From Paenibacillus borealis (GTDB lineage Bacteria; Bacillota; Bacilli; Paenibacillales; Paenibacillaceae): DNA of 64,000 bases. The stretch lies in contig NZ_CP009285.1 of NCBI RefSeq assembly GCF_000758665.1, positions 7,874,001-7,938,000 of the forward strand, written 5' to 3'. Position 1 is the first letter of the stretch, and each line of letters begins with the position of its first letter. Positions 1-8,564 of the stretch are shown here, in pieces. The notes under the pieces are model-generated. The model ran no database searches and had not been told where the DNA came from. It saw only the letters and a list, made by a program, of their open reading frames with translations. The translations under genes were made by a program, and so were the position numbers.

Positions 1-496
1 CGTCATAACCTCCCCACACCTCCACATGCTTCAGGAAAGACTCGTCCGGAAGCTCAAACACCAGCTTGTTTCCCTGAATATCCACATGCTCGGCAAGCGG
101 TGTAATCCGGTAATCCAGCAGGGTGTCCGCCCCTTTGTCCGCCCGGTGAATCAGAATCGATGAATAGGCTGTGCTGCGCGCCTCCACCGTCTCCTCTCCA
201 CTCTCCAGATAATAAGGAACCGGCTCCCCGGTGCTGCCGGTAATACGCAGATCGCGCAAATCCTCTGCTGCCAAGGCGTATACGCCTTCATCCAGATATA
301 GCTCATAATAAGGGGCCGGCTCAGGAATCCCGATGGCCCGCGAGACCTTCCACTGTCCGCTCTCAGCCTTCTCCGCCCAGCCGGACGCTGCCATGCCCTG
401 TGCAGGATAGGCGGAGGTGAACAGCATCATTCCGCCCAGCCCCGCGAGCAGCACTGCCGTTCTAGCTCTCCAGCCGGTCTTTCTCTGCGAGCGCAT
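1..496 (-). CDS. DUF3999-like exported/membrane protein, N-terminal part
   Basis: The 3' part of this gene lies outside the window; about 165 codons are visible. The start is the ATG at 496, preceded by a GGAGG at good spacing, so the gene begins 35 nt inside the end of the DUF2339 gene. The N-terminus is basic (MRSQRKTGWRAR), followed by a hydrophobic signal or anchor segment (residues about 12-32) and a beta-rich exported region. DUF2339 and DUF3999 proteins are often encoded side by side, and that context is the main reason for the family call. The function is unknown; a cell-envelope role is inferred. Confidence 0.6.
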   Translation of the reverse strand, partial: MRSQRKTGWRARTAVLLAGLGGMMLFTSAYPAQGMAASGWAEKAESGQWKVSRAIGIPEPAPYYELYLDEGVYALAAEDLRDLRITGSTGEPVPYYLESGEETVEARSTAYSSILIHRADKGADTLLDYRITPLAEHVDIQGNKLVFELPDESFLKHVEVWGGYD

Positions 497-3032
497 AAGC
501 TTCCTCCATTCTGGCCGATATCCGCTGATAGAGATATGAAATCCCCAGCAGGCAGAGTCCGAAGCTGAAATAAGCAACGATCTTGCTGCCGGTGTTCAGC
601 AGGGTCAGATCATAGAGCAGCAGCTTGCCGGTTGCCAGCAGCGACAGCCCCAGTCCGAGACGGCGGATGTACAGATACCGCTTGCGGAAGCCGTACATAA
701 TGAACAGCACCGAGAGCAGCAGGTAGACCAGACTGAAAGCCAGTCCGCCATCATGCAGCCGGATCTGCACCCCAAGGAAAGCAGTAATCATCACCAGCAG
801 ATAGATGCCCATAGCCACCGGAACCAGCTCTATGTTCTTGTAATCGCGCAGGAGCGTTGTCCGCAGCAGTCTTCCGCCGCTGAACCACACGAACAGATTG
901 AAGAGGATAAGCAGGCCCAGCACCAGAAGATCTGCCCCGGAGCTTCCGGACCATCCGCCTTGCAGGCTGGGTATGCCGAGCGTGATGCCGATGCAGATAG
1001 CATAAGTGATCCCGTACATCAGCGTGACCATATAGCCGACCGCCGTATCATAGAGCACCTTAACCTTCGGAAGCACGTAGGCAAGGCCGGCCGTGAGCAA
1101 GGCTGCCAGCAGCAGCTTGTAGAACGCACTGTGTCCCATATCTTCCGGAACTGCCCGGTCGAACAGACGCAAGGCTTCATACACAAGATATACATAGAAA
1201 TTCAGGATCGCAGCATATTTGAACCAGACTATAGCCTGCACCTCGGCAGGTGAGCTGCGGAGCAGGTTCTCCTCCCGGGAGTGGCGGACCGCATAGAACA
1301 AGGCTACAGTAGCCATCCCCGCAGTAATAAAGGTGTATTTCAGCTCAAAATACGGATTGCTGTAGCGGACCACAGGATTAAGCTCGGACACGCGCAGCAG
1401 CCCGTCGATGCCGAAGAACGTCCCCAGGCAGAGCAGGAGAATCCCCCAGCCCGAGCGTTCTACCTCCTTGAAACGGTACAGATGGCCGTAGACCGTCAAT
1501 ACCACCCCTTCCACCAGCCAGCCGATGGACCACCAGGCAGTCCCTAACTGGAACGGGATCATCAGTACGGCAAAGGTCAGAGAGGTGGCGTAGAAGAGCA
1601 GTCTGCTCTCCCGTTCCTGCGGCATCCGCTTCTCCAGCAGAACGCCAAGTCCCAGGTACATCAGACAGAAGAACAAGGCAAGCGCACCCTTGAATTCGCC
1701 CAGACCTGCATCCAGAAAAAGAATATACAATGTTGCACAGCTGATGGCCGTGTTGCAGCCGAGCAGGCAGAAATCCAGCCAGGCAAGCTTCGTCTTGTAT
1801 TTGAACGGATACCAGAGCGTGATGCCCAGGTACATGGCGAAGGTCAGCACAGCGCAGAGCATACCTGCTGCACTGCTGTCTGAGAGATTAATCAGCAGCA
1901 GCATGGAGGGTATATTGAACAGGAAGCTGATGTAACTGACAATCACCCAGCGCTTGCGCAGGGAGATCAGCAGAATGAGCAGGTTCAGCACGAACAGATA
2001 CCCCATCGCCACGTATACTGCGCTGCCTTCCAGCCCGAACGCCCCTATATAAGAGAACAGCGGCAGATAACCGCCGACAAGTCCCATGGAACAGATCGTC
2101 CGTGACTCATAACGCAGCGACAGCAGCACAGCGGATAGAGTGACCAGTACCGATAGACCGATCCCGGCCCATAAACCGATAATCTCCAATAAGAAGTAGC
2201 TGTAAAAGACCGAGCCGTAGAGTACGGACACTCCGCCTCCAATCAGACCCAATGCAAAAGCCCCTCTGCCTTTGCGGAACAGCCACTCGCCGCCCCCCAG
2301 CATGATGGCGCCCAGCAGAAAGAAGGCACTGCCCTTCATATAATCGTTGAACCAGGTGGAGTAACTGTATCTGAACCCGGCACCCACCGCCAGAATCAGC
2401 AGCAGAATTCCCAGACGGTTGATCCAGTTCAGCCCGATCTTCATTTCAATCCGGTTCTGCTTACGGCGGCGCAGCAGCGTCTCCTCACTGACTCCCTCCG
2501 CGGCAAAGGCATCCATATGGCTGTCAAGCGTTCCAGTCAGTGACTGCTCCGCCTCCCGCTGCCACTTTCTGCGCAGCAGAATGCTCTCGTTCAGCTTCCC
2601 TTGCACTGCTCCCAGCATGGCGGCAATCTGCGCCTGGTCTTGCCCGAGCCCGGCTTTGGCTCGTCTGAACGTAACCTCGATACGCTGCCTGGTCTCCAGC
2701 TCGAAGGAGGTCAGCCTGTCAAGGTAGGCATTGTTCTGCGAGGCAAAGTAAGTCTGCAGCTTCTGCCGCGATACCCGCAGAATGCCTAGCTTCTCGTCCA
2801 GAATCTGCTCCGTCAGTGCGGTCCGCAGCTCCGAGTTATCCTGCCGCAGTATAGAAGCCTGAATCTTGAGCTCCCTGAGAATGAGCTTATTCTCTTCATT
2901 CTCCTTCTTCAGCGCCTCGTTCTCATGAACCAAATCACTGCTCTCATACTCCTCAATCAAAGCCTGGTATTCTTTCAAAAGCCCGTCCTGCTGCTGTTGT
3001 ACAGCCCTCAGCCGATCTCTGAAATCCTCCAT
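462..3032 (-). CDS. DUF2339 polytopic membrane protein
   Basis: 856 residues. The first ~110 residues are an acidic/glutaminyl coiled coil (EEYESSDLVHENEALKKENE and onward). A charged linker follows, and from about residue 205 to the end there are roughly two dozen hydrophobic segments, the layout of DUF2339 membrane proteins. It overlaps the downstream DUF3999-like gene, so the two are probably translated together. The biochemical role of the family is not established; the coiled coil suggests oligomerisation or a cytoplasmic partner. Length and architecture are normal for the family. Confidence 0.75.
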   Translation of the reverse strand: MEDFRDRLRAVQQQQDGLLKEYQALIEEYESSDLVHENEALKKENEENKLILRELKIQASILRQDNSELRTALTEQILDEKLGILRVSRQKLQTYFASQNNAYLDRLTSFELETRQRIEVTFRRAKAGLGQDQAQIAAMLGAVQGKLNESILLRRKWQREAEQSLTGTLDSHMDAFAAEGVSEETLLRRRKQNRIEMKIGLNWINRLGILLLILAVGAGFRYSYSTWFNDYMKGSAFFLLGAIMLGGGEWLFRKGRGAFALGLIGGGVSVLYGSVFYSYFLLEIIGLWAGIGLSVLVTLSAVLLSLRYESRTICSMGLVGGYLPLFSYIGAFGLEGSAVYVAMGYLFVLNLLILLISLRKRWVIVSYISFLFNIPSMLLLINLSDSSAAGMLCAVLTFAMYLGITLWYPFKYKTKLAWLDFCLLGCNTAISCATLYILFLDAGLGEFKGALALFFCLMYLGLGVLLEKRMPQERESRLLFYATSLTFAVLMIPFQLGTAWWSIGWLVEGVVLTVYGHLYRFKEVERSGWGILLLCLGTFFGIDGLLRVSELNPVVRYSNPYFELKYTFITAGMATVALFYAVRHSREENLLRSSPAEVQAIVWFKYAAILNFYVYLVYEALRLFDRAVPEDMGHSAFYKLLLAALLTAGLAYVLPKVKVLYDTAVGYMVTLMYGITYAICIGITLGIPSLQGGWSGSSGADLLVLGLLILFNLFVWFSGGRLLRTTLLRDYKNIELVPVAMGIYLLVMITAFLGVQIRLHDGGLAFSLVYLLLSVLFIMYGFRKRYLYIRRLGLGLSLLATGKLLLYDLTLLNTGSKIVAYFSFGLCLLGISYLYQRISARMEEAYALAEKDRLES

Positions 3033-3180
3033 AGCGCCCCCCAGTGCCTGCTATCAGCAATTGTTAATATTTTCATTTTACTATATATGCCCAGGTAATC
3101 CAGTGCAACATATTGAGCCCTGCCTGCGTTAGAGAGACAACACATATTCATCCTACTAACTTGACTAAAGGAGCTGTCCC

Positions 3181-4218
3181 ATGAAAACTTCTCTAAGAAC
3201 AAGCGCAGCACTATTGACGCTGTCGCTGGCCCTCACTACCGGAGTGGTCTCCGCTGCCCCTGCAGCAACAAACTCAAATCAGACCAAGGCTGCCCAGAGC
3301 AAAGCCGGCACCTCACTAAGCACGTATTCCATTGCCATTAACGGCGCAGCCATCACAGACACCGGCTTTCAGCCTTCCGGCACCAAAGAACCGCTGATTC
3401 CGCTGCGCACCGTCGCTGAGTCACTGGGCTTCAAGATTACCTGGAACACGGCAACCAAAGCTGTAGATTTGAATAAAGGAAATATATTTACAACCGTGAA
3501 GAGCGGGCAAGACCGATATGTGATCAATAAAATGTATACCTCACTTGGAACGGCACCGCTGACTAAGGCAGACAAGCTGTATGTTCCCGCATCCTTTGTA
3601 AGTGAGGTGCTGCATCAGACAGTTAGTGTGGAGGGGAAGAATATCGTGATCACTTCAGCCGCAGAGCATGTCCTTGAGACAGGTGTCATCACCGCCATCC
3701 GGAACTCCGGCAACACTTCCTCCATTCAGATCAAGGGTACCGGAACAGCCGGGATCGTACTGAATGTCAGCGGAGATACGGTATATGAGAAGGCCGACGG
3801 CACCAAGCTGGCTTTGGCCGATCTTCAGATCGGTATGACGGTAGAGGCCGAGCATGCAATGTTCGCCACCCTCAGCCTGCCGCCGCAAACCCCGGCTTAC
3901 CGGATAACCGTCCAGGATACCAAGGTTCAGGCTGATGTGCTGGGTACGGAAGGCTCTCTTGAAGAGATTATCAAGGCCGAAGACAGCTCACTCAGCCTGC
4001 GCATCAAAGGCAATGCCCTCAGCGACCTGTCGCAAAGCGAGATCGTGCTTCGCCTGACGGACGATACGCTGCTGGTGAATGAGAGCGGAGAGGCTGTTGA
4101 GCAGTCTGCTCTGGTTCAAGGTAATACCGTTATCGGCTTCTACTCCCCTGTAATGACCCGGAGTCTGCCACCGATCGGAACCGCGCTCAAAGTCGTCGTG
4201 GAGACCGTACAGCCCTAA
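3181..4218 (+). CDS. Exported protein with copper amine oxidase N-terminal (stalk) domain
   Basis: 345 residues. A Sec signal peptide (MKTSLRTSAALLTLSLALTT, cleavage likely near VVSAAPA) precedes a stalk domain at about residues 50-160, recognisable by the 'PLIPLRTVAESLGFKITWN' and 'LYVPASFVSEVLHQTV' signatures. The C-terminal half (160-345) is a beta-rich module with no assigned family. The stalk domain is not an enzyme by itself; in Paenibacillus and Clostridia it is common on secreted and wall-associated proteins. RBS AAAGGAGC lies upstream. The gene is monocistronic, ending at a strong hairpin. Confidence 0.8.
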   Translation: MKTSLRTSAALLTLSLALTTGVVSAAPAATNSNQTKAAQSKAGTSLSTYSIAINGAAITDTGFQPSGTKEPLIPLRTVAESLGFKITWNTATKAVDLNKGNIFTTVKSGQDRYVINKMYTSLGTAPLTKADKLYVPASFVSEVLHQTVSVEGKNIVITSAAEHVLETGVITAIRNSGNTSSIQIKGTGTAGIVLNVSGDTVYEKADGTKLALADLQIGMTVEAEHAMFATLSLPPQTPAYRITVQDTKVQADVLGTEGSLEEIIKAEDSSLSLRIKGNALSDLSQSEIVLRLTDDTLLVNESGEAVEQSALVQGNTVIGFYSPVMTRSLPPIGTALKVVVETVQP

Positions 4219-4246
4219 AGAATATTAATGATTACAGTTTCATTAA

Positions 4247-4286
4247 AAAGCCCCCGGCTTCTGCATCGGCAGAAACCGGGGGCTTT
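4247..4286. terminator. Bidirectional rho-independent terminator
   Basis: The stem AAAGCCCCCGG / CCGGGGGCTTT lies between two convergent genes. It is flanked by A residues on the left and a T-containing run on the right, so it can serve the stalk-protein gene and the diguanylate cyclase gene. Confidence 0.85.
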
Positions 4287-4308
4287 GCTGTATGTTGTCC
4301 GAACCCGG

Positions 4309-5883
4309 CTAACCCTTGACCGCCTGCCGCACAGCGGGCTGGCGGCCTAGGGTCACCCTGTTCTTGCCTTTAGCCTTGGATTGATACAGGGCTTCGTCCG
4401 CCTCGCGGTATAAATCCTCGAAGGTCACGTCGCTGCGCTCTGTGAAGGCGATGCCAATGCTGACGGTCAGCTGGATGCTGTACCCCTCTTCCAGCAGGAC
4501 GACATGCTTGCCCATGGTAGCGCGGAAATTCTCCGCTTCCCTCAGGGCTTCGGCCTCGCTGCCGGCAAAGAAGCAGACCGCGAACTCCTCGCCCCCCACC
4601 CGGCCGGAAATTCCGTTATTCTGGTACACGTTCATAATCTTCCGGGACAAATCTACCAGTGCCTGATCACCGGCCAGATGTCCATATGTATCATTAATTA
4701 ACTTGAAATCATCGATATCGAACAGCAGAAGCGCCATTCCCGCCCCGTGCTGCACAGAATAATTCTGCACCAGCCTCATGAAATGCCTGCGGTTGTACAG
4801 TCCGGTCAGATCATCAACCGTAGCCTGATGCAGCAGCTCGCGTTCATACCTCTTCTTCTCACTTAGATCACTGAAGACCATGAGCATGCCTGTGGTCTCT
4901 GCGCGGGTACGCTCCGTGGCAATGAGTGCGATGCCGAAGCAGGCACCATCCTTGCCGGAAGGCTCAATCTCGAACTGCCCTTCAATCCGCTTGGCATAAT
5001 GGTCGGAGAGCTGGCCGTACCGCTTCAGCAGCAGATGTATGCTTCGGCCCCTCCAGGTTTCCGCCTTCTCCTCCAGCAGTTCGGAGAGCATCGCGTCCGC
5101 AGCTTCATTGACATCAATAATCTGGTCATAGCGGTCCGTCAGCACAATGCCGTCTTTCATATTCTCGAAGATCTTATTCTTGGCAAGCGGATACAAGGAG
5201 AGCCGCGGATCACGGAACAAAGACAGGTACGCAGCGACGATGGGCGGAAGATAGGTAAATGCGGTGAACCCGGTAATCGTAATTTTGAGCAGCGGAAGCA
5301 GAAAGACCGACAGTACAGGAATCAGCAGCCCGAACAGCAGCATCAGATTACGGCGGAAATAATATTTGGGAGCATTCAGGAGGGAGATCGCCAGCAAATA
5401 AACAGCATACAATCCAAACAGCTGGTCGTACGCGATAAGGGTCATGCTTAATACCGTAGGCTTCACGGCAATTCCCGTAATCCCTGCCACCGTTGCGAGG
5501 CCGACTTCACTGCGCATCAGATGATGATAGGAATCGGTAAAGATCAGCACAACGTCAAGCACAACCGGGATACAAAAGTAAATAAGCCTCTTGGCCAAAC
5601 CCTCAGAGGAACGGGAAACATACTCTTTAATAACGACATAGGTAAAGATCGCACTCAAAAAAAGCGGGCCCTGCTGCAAATTCTTCCACCATAGCTTGAC
5701 CTGAAAGGAATCCGACAGAATCTCTCCGGCCGTAGCCGCGAATATCAGGCTGACCAGCAGCATTAATATCCATAAGTAGCATCTTCCCGGGGTGTGGCGG
5801 TGCTTGAAAGAACCGATGCCCATGTAGAGACTTAGAACGCTGCCCATTACCAAATAATAAGGATAACCCTGCATCCACGGCAT
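4309..5883 (-). CDS. Membrane-bound 7TM-PAS-GGDEF diguanylate cyclase
   Basis: 524 residues. Seven hydrophobic helices (residues ~8-225) match the histidine-kinase N-terminal 7TM sensor type. A PAS domain follows (~235-345), then a GGDEF domain (~350-515). The catalytic loop reads GGEEF at 430-434, a functional variant, so c-di-GMP synthesis is expected. The position where an inhibitory RxxD I-site would sit (421-424) reads QNNG, so product inhibition at that site is unlikely. RBS GGAGAAATATGAC precedes the ATG. It sits near the exopolysaccharide operon that ends in a c-di-GMP receptor; a functional link is inferred. Confidence 0.88.
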   Translation of the reverse strand: MPWMQGYPYYLVMGSVLSLYMGIGSFKHRHTPGRCYLWILMLLVSLIFAATAGEILSDSFQVKLWWKNLQQGPLFLSAIFTYVVIKEYVSRSSEGLAKRLIYFCIPVVLDVVLIFTDSYHHLMRSEVGLATVAGITGIAVKPTVLSMTLIAYDQLFGLYAVYLLAISLLNAPKYYFRRNLMLLFGLLIPVLSVFLLPLLKITITGFTAFTYLPPIVAAYLSLFRDPRLSLYPLAKNKIFENMKDGIVLTDRYDQIIDVNEAADAMLSELLEEKAETWRGRSIHLLLKRYGQLSDHYAKRIEGQFEIEPSGKDGACFGIALIATERTRAETTGMLMVFSDLSEKKRYERELLHQATVDDLTGLYNRRHFMRLVQNYSVQHGAGMALLLFDIDDFKLINDTYGHLAGDQALVDLSRKIMNVYQNNGISGRVGGEEFAVCFFAGSEAEALREAENFRATMGKHVVLLEEGYSIQLTVSIGIAFTERSDVTFEDLYREADEALYQSKAKGKNRVTLGRQPAVRQAVKG

Positions 5884-6309
5884 GTCATATTTCTCCTATT
5901 TTTGAGATAGCTTTGCCTTATTATATCCTACTCTTTCGTACAAATGAATCATTCTGTCAAAATATACTATCTGTACCCAAAGTACAATCATCCGCCTGCC
6001 GTTTCTATGGAGATGCCCGAAGGAGATGCCCGAACATACACGAAGACCCTACGGGCAGCCCGTAGAGCCTTCAAAAGGTGAGAAGCGAATTTATAATTAT
6101 GCAGGGATCCAGTTGCTAGGGTGCTAAACCGGAGTAGAATCGGCGTAATCTCGATCTTCTCCGTCTTTTCAAGTAGTACATGGGTTAATCAACTACCTTT
6201 CGGAAAACACGCAGGCATGCCCTTCCAAACGTCAATTGATACCTTCCACTTCCCACCTAAGCATTAATACCCGCTATACAGGCCGCTTAAACAAGCGTAT
6301 ATAAACAAA
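5884..6309. other. Gene-free stretch with a 13-bp tandem duplication and a small hairpin
   Basis: About 425 bp without a credible reading frame. Visible structure: a perfect tandem copy of GGAGATGCCCGAA (6009-6021 and 6022-6034) and a hairpin CTACGGGC-AG-CCCGTAG at about 6049-6066. I recognise no RNA family. The diguanylate cyclase promoter should lie in the first ~100 bp. Confidence 0.4.
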
Positions 6310-6352
6310 GAGGACACTCCTTCACCATCTGCATGGATGCGGGAATATCCTC
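6310..6352 (-). terminator. Terminator of the L31 gene
   Basis: On the minus strand, GAGGATATTCC pairs with GGAGTGTCCTC (two G-U pairs) and is followed by a TTTGTTTAT tail. It lies 17 nt after the L31 stop codon. Confidence 0.6.
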
Positions 6353-6368
6353 TATAGTAGGAATACCA

Positions 6369-6617
6369 TTATTTCTTCTGAGCCAACCGTTGTTTGAACT
6401 TGTCAACACGGCCGCCAGTTTCGGTATCTCTTTGTTTACCTGTGTAGAACGGGTGGGATGCGGAGCTGGAGTCTACACGGATCACTGGATAAGTGTTGCC
6501 GTCTTCCCATTCCATCGTTTCACCGGAAGACTTGGTGGACGAGCTCAGGAATTTGTAGCCTACGCTTGCATCGAAGAAGATAACCTGGTTGAACTTAGGG
6601 TGTATGCCTTCTTTCAT
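6369..6617 (-). CDS. rpmE2: 50S ribosomal protein L31 type B
   Basis: 82 residues beginning [16 protein letters not shown], the normal length and sequence for type B L31. It lacks the CxxC zinc ribbon of type A L31, so it is the zinc-independent paralogue. In Bacillus the type B protein is induced under zinc limitation through Zur and replaces the zinc form on the large subunit. A strong GGAGG precedes the ATG. I do not see a canonical Bacillus Zur box upstream, but a 6-bp-arm inverted repeat lies just ahead of the RBS (separate entry). Confidence 0.95.
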   Translation of the reverse strand: MKEGIHPKFNQVIFFDASVGYKFLSSSTKSSGETMEWEDGNTYPVIRVDSSSASHPFYTGKQRDTETGGRVDKFKQRLAQKK

Positions 6618-6639
6618 TGTAATAACCTCCTTTCCGTAC

Positions 6640-6661
6640 TAATACAACTTCTATAGTATTA
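6640..6661. promoter_or_regulatory. Inverted repeat in the L31 leader/promoter
   Basis: TAATAC and GTATTA arms with a 10-bp spacer, about 23 bp upstream of the L31 start. The position suits an operator or promoter element. It does not match the B. subtilis Zur consensus, so the regulator is unknown. Confidence 0.35.
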
Positions 6662-6858
6662 TGAAGCCATCTCTTGGTCTATTTAATAATTCTGGTTAGA
6701 CAAAGGGAGATGCGTAAATCTTCCGATTTTTACACGCCATACTATCATACGTGAAAGCGGGCCTGGAGTCAACCTTTTGAGCCGGAAATCGGAGACTTTG
6801 TCACCCTGCAAATCAGCATCCGAACCGGGCCGCTCCGCAACTCCCTTAGAGATGAACG

Positions 6859-7647
6859 TTAGAGCGATTTCACCATTCCGCCGTCGATAAGCAGGGACTG
6901 GCCGGTAATATAAGTGTTGGCAAAAGAACCGAGAAATACCGCAGCCTTACCGAACTCCTCCGGCGTCCCCGTTCTCCCAAGAGGAATGCCCTTCAGCGCC
7001 TCCGCCTGAACCTCTTCAAGGGAAGTTCCCACCGCTTCCGCACGTTTGCCGTCAAGCTGGAGGATCCGGTCTGTACCAATGCGTCCGGGTGCCAGACTGT
7101 TGATTAGAATGCCTTCGGGCGCAAGCTCTGTGGCCAGGCTCTTGTTCAGCGCGTTCACCCCTGCGCGGAACACATTCGAGAGAATCAGCCCCTGAATCGG
7201 CTGCTTGATCGAGACCGAGCTGATGCTGACAATCCGCCCTCCGCCAGCGCTGCGCATATGCGGCAGCGCCTCACGGATCAGGCGGACCGTACTCATCAGC
7301 GTAAGCTCGAAGCCGCCGCTCCAGTCCGCGTCGGCCATATCCCCGAAGCCGCCGCCCGGAGGCCCGCCGGCGTTCGTGACAAGCACGTCGAGGCCGCCTC
7401 CATATTCGGCGGCCGTCCGTACCGCCCGTACAATATCCTCCGGGCGGGTCACGTCCATGTCCACCACGGCAATCTCTTGCCCCGTGGCCTCCAGAATTGC
7501 CTGCCGCGCCGTTTCCAGCTGCGGCAGACTCCGGCTCGCGATGGTCACGCGCGCGCCCTCACGCGCATATTCCAGTGCGGTTGCCAGCCCCAGCCCTTTG
7601 CTGGCGGCGGATACTAGTACCGACTTTCCTCCAAGACCCAAATCCAT
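6859..7647 (-). CDS. Atypical short-chain dehydrogenase/reductase (FabG-like)
   Basis: 262 residues with an SDR Rossmann fold. The nucleotide motif is SAASKGLGLA at 13-22, followed by the NAG-type motif NAGGPPGGG and an IRING-like C-terminus (GQSLLIDGGMVKS). The usual catalytic Tyr-x-x-x-Lys is absent: the aligned stretch reads LSNVFRAGVNAL, a pattern I associate with a subgroup of 3-oxoacyl-ACP reductase-like proteins. The substrate is unknown. AGGAGG precedes the ATG. It starts 50 nt after the last gene of the exopolysaccharide operon and may be read through from it. Confidence 0.85.
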   Translation of the reverse strand: MDLGLGGKSVLVSAASKGLGLATALEYAREGARVTIASRSLPQLETARQAILEATGQEIAVVDMDVTRPEDIVRAVRTAAEYGGGLDVLVTNAGGPPGGGFGDMADADWSGGFELTLMSTVRLIREALPHMRSAGGGRIVSISSVSIKQPIQGLILSNVFRAGVNALNKSLATELAPEGILINSLAPGRIGTDRILQLDGKRAEAVGTSLEEVQAEALKGIPLGRTGTPEEFGKAAVFLGSFANTYITGQSLLIDGGMVKSL

Positions 7648-7697
7648 AATGATGTCCTCCTGTCAGATTGGATTGAAACAAGAACCTCTAATCTGCA

Positions 7698-8564
7698 TTA
7701 TACATCGTATTCGAGCTGTTTTTTGGCTTGAACAATGAAATCCAGCGGGTTCTCAATCTTGTCGGCCTCGTACTCCACCGCACCGATCTTCAGACCCAGG
7801 TTCACTTTATACTTCCCGGAGAATTCGGTATCATTCAGATCCTGCAGCCGGAGCTTGATCCGCTCAATGACAATCTTGGCCCCTTCACGGTCCGTGAAGA
7901 GCAGAAGCCCCCAGGTGGCATCCTCCTTGTCCAGCAGATACAGCGCGTCATTGGTGCGGATACTGGACTGGCTGAGCTGGGAAACATCATAGATCGCTTC
8001 GGACAGCTGCTCCTCCGGAATCAGACGGCGGATCTCATTCCAGTATTTCACCTTGACGACAAGCAGTGTCAGCGGAATGTGATAACGTGTCGATATCCCG
8101 GTGAACAGGCTGGCATCCTTCTGAAACGAAATGCTGTTGCGCAGATCCGTGTTCTCATCCACCGTGGCGAGATTGGCCGTCCGCTTCTGCAGGCGCTCAT
8201 TCTCGGCCTGCAGCTCACGGCTGCTGGAGGTGAAGACCCAGATGACGACTGTAATCAGCGGGGTCATAATCAGCCAGAAGTACGTATTTACGCCAATCGT
8301 TGCCCCTTCGGACACCGTCTGATAGACCACGAAGAAGCCGTAGCCGAAGATAAACGCCAGATTCAGCGTCAGTCCCGCAGTTACCGTGGTGAAATATGTG
8401 ACCAGCGCAAGCAGGAAGGCCACATTCAGAATAATGATGTTCTGTATATAGTGATCGGGGGAGCCGGCAATGAACACGGTGCAGGCAAACATCAGGACCA
8501 GGAAGGCCAGAAACCCGAGATCGGAGATCAGGCTGCTGCGGTTACGTCTCACGCTTATCACCAC
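7698..8564 (-). CDS. ydaK: Degenerate GGDEF membrane protein, c-di-GMP receptor of the EPS operon (YdaK/PssE type)
   Basis: 288 residues. Four hydrophobic helices (~14-112), a short coiled coil (115-132) and a GGDEF-fold domain (~135-288). The catalytic signature is replaced by DKEDA at 212-216, so it cannot be a cyclase. RxxD (R203-T-N-D206) sits exactly five residues before it, the position of a c-di-GMP-binding I-site. B. subtilis YdaK and Listeria PssE have this design and act as receptors that activate exopolysaccharide synthesis. The gene overlaps the end of the BcsB-like gene. GTG codons at 8564, 8561 and 8552 could all start it; 8552 has the best spacing to GGTGAT. Confidence 0.88.
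   Translation of the reverse strand: MVISVRRNRSSLISDLGFLAFLVLMFACTVFIAGSPDHYIQNIIILNVAFLLALVTYFTTVTAGLTLNLAFIFGYGFFVVYQTVSEGATIGVNTYFWLIMTPLITVVIWVFTSSSRELQAENERLQKRTANLATVDENTDLRNSISFQKDASLFTGISTRYHIPLTLLVVKVKYWNEIRRLIPEEQLSEAIYDVSQLSQSSIRTNDALYLLDKEDATWGLLLFTDREGAKIVIERIKLRLQDLNDTEFSGKYKVNLGLKIGAVEYEADKIENPLDFIVQAKKQLEYDV

Noticed and set aside
5929..5987. Possible fourth copy of the TTGTA-N5-TACAA element family
   Set aside because: Two TACAA half-sites 44 bp apart are present, but left arms and the ~52-bp spacing are missing.
6640..6661. Zur box for the type B L31 gene
   Set aside because: The inverted repeat there does not match the Bacillus Zur consensus, so it was kept only as an unassigned operator candidate.
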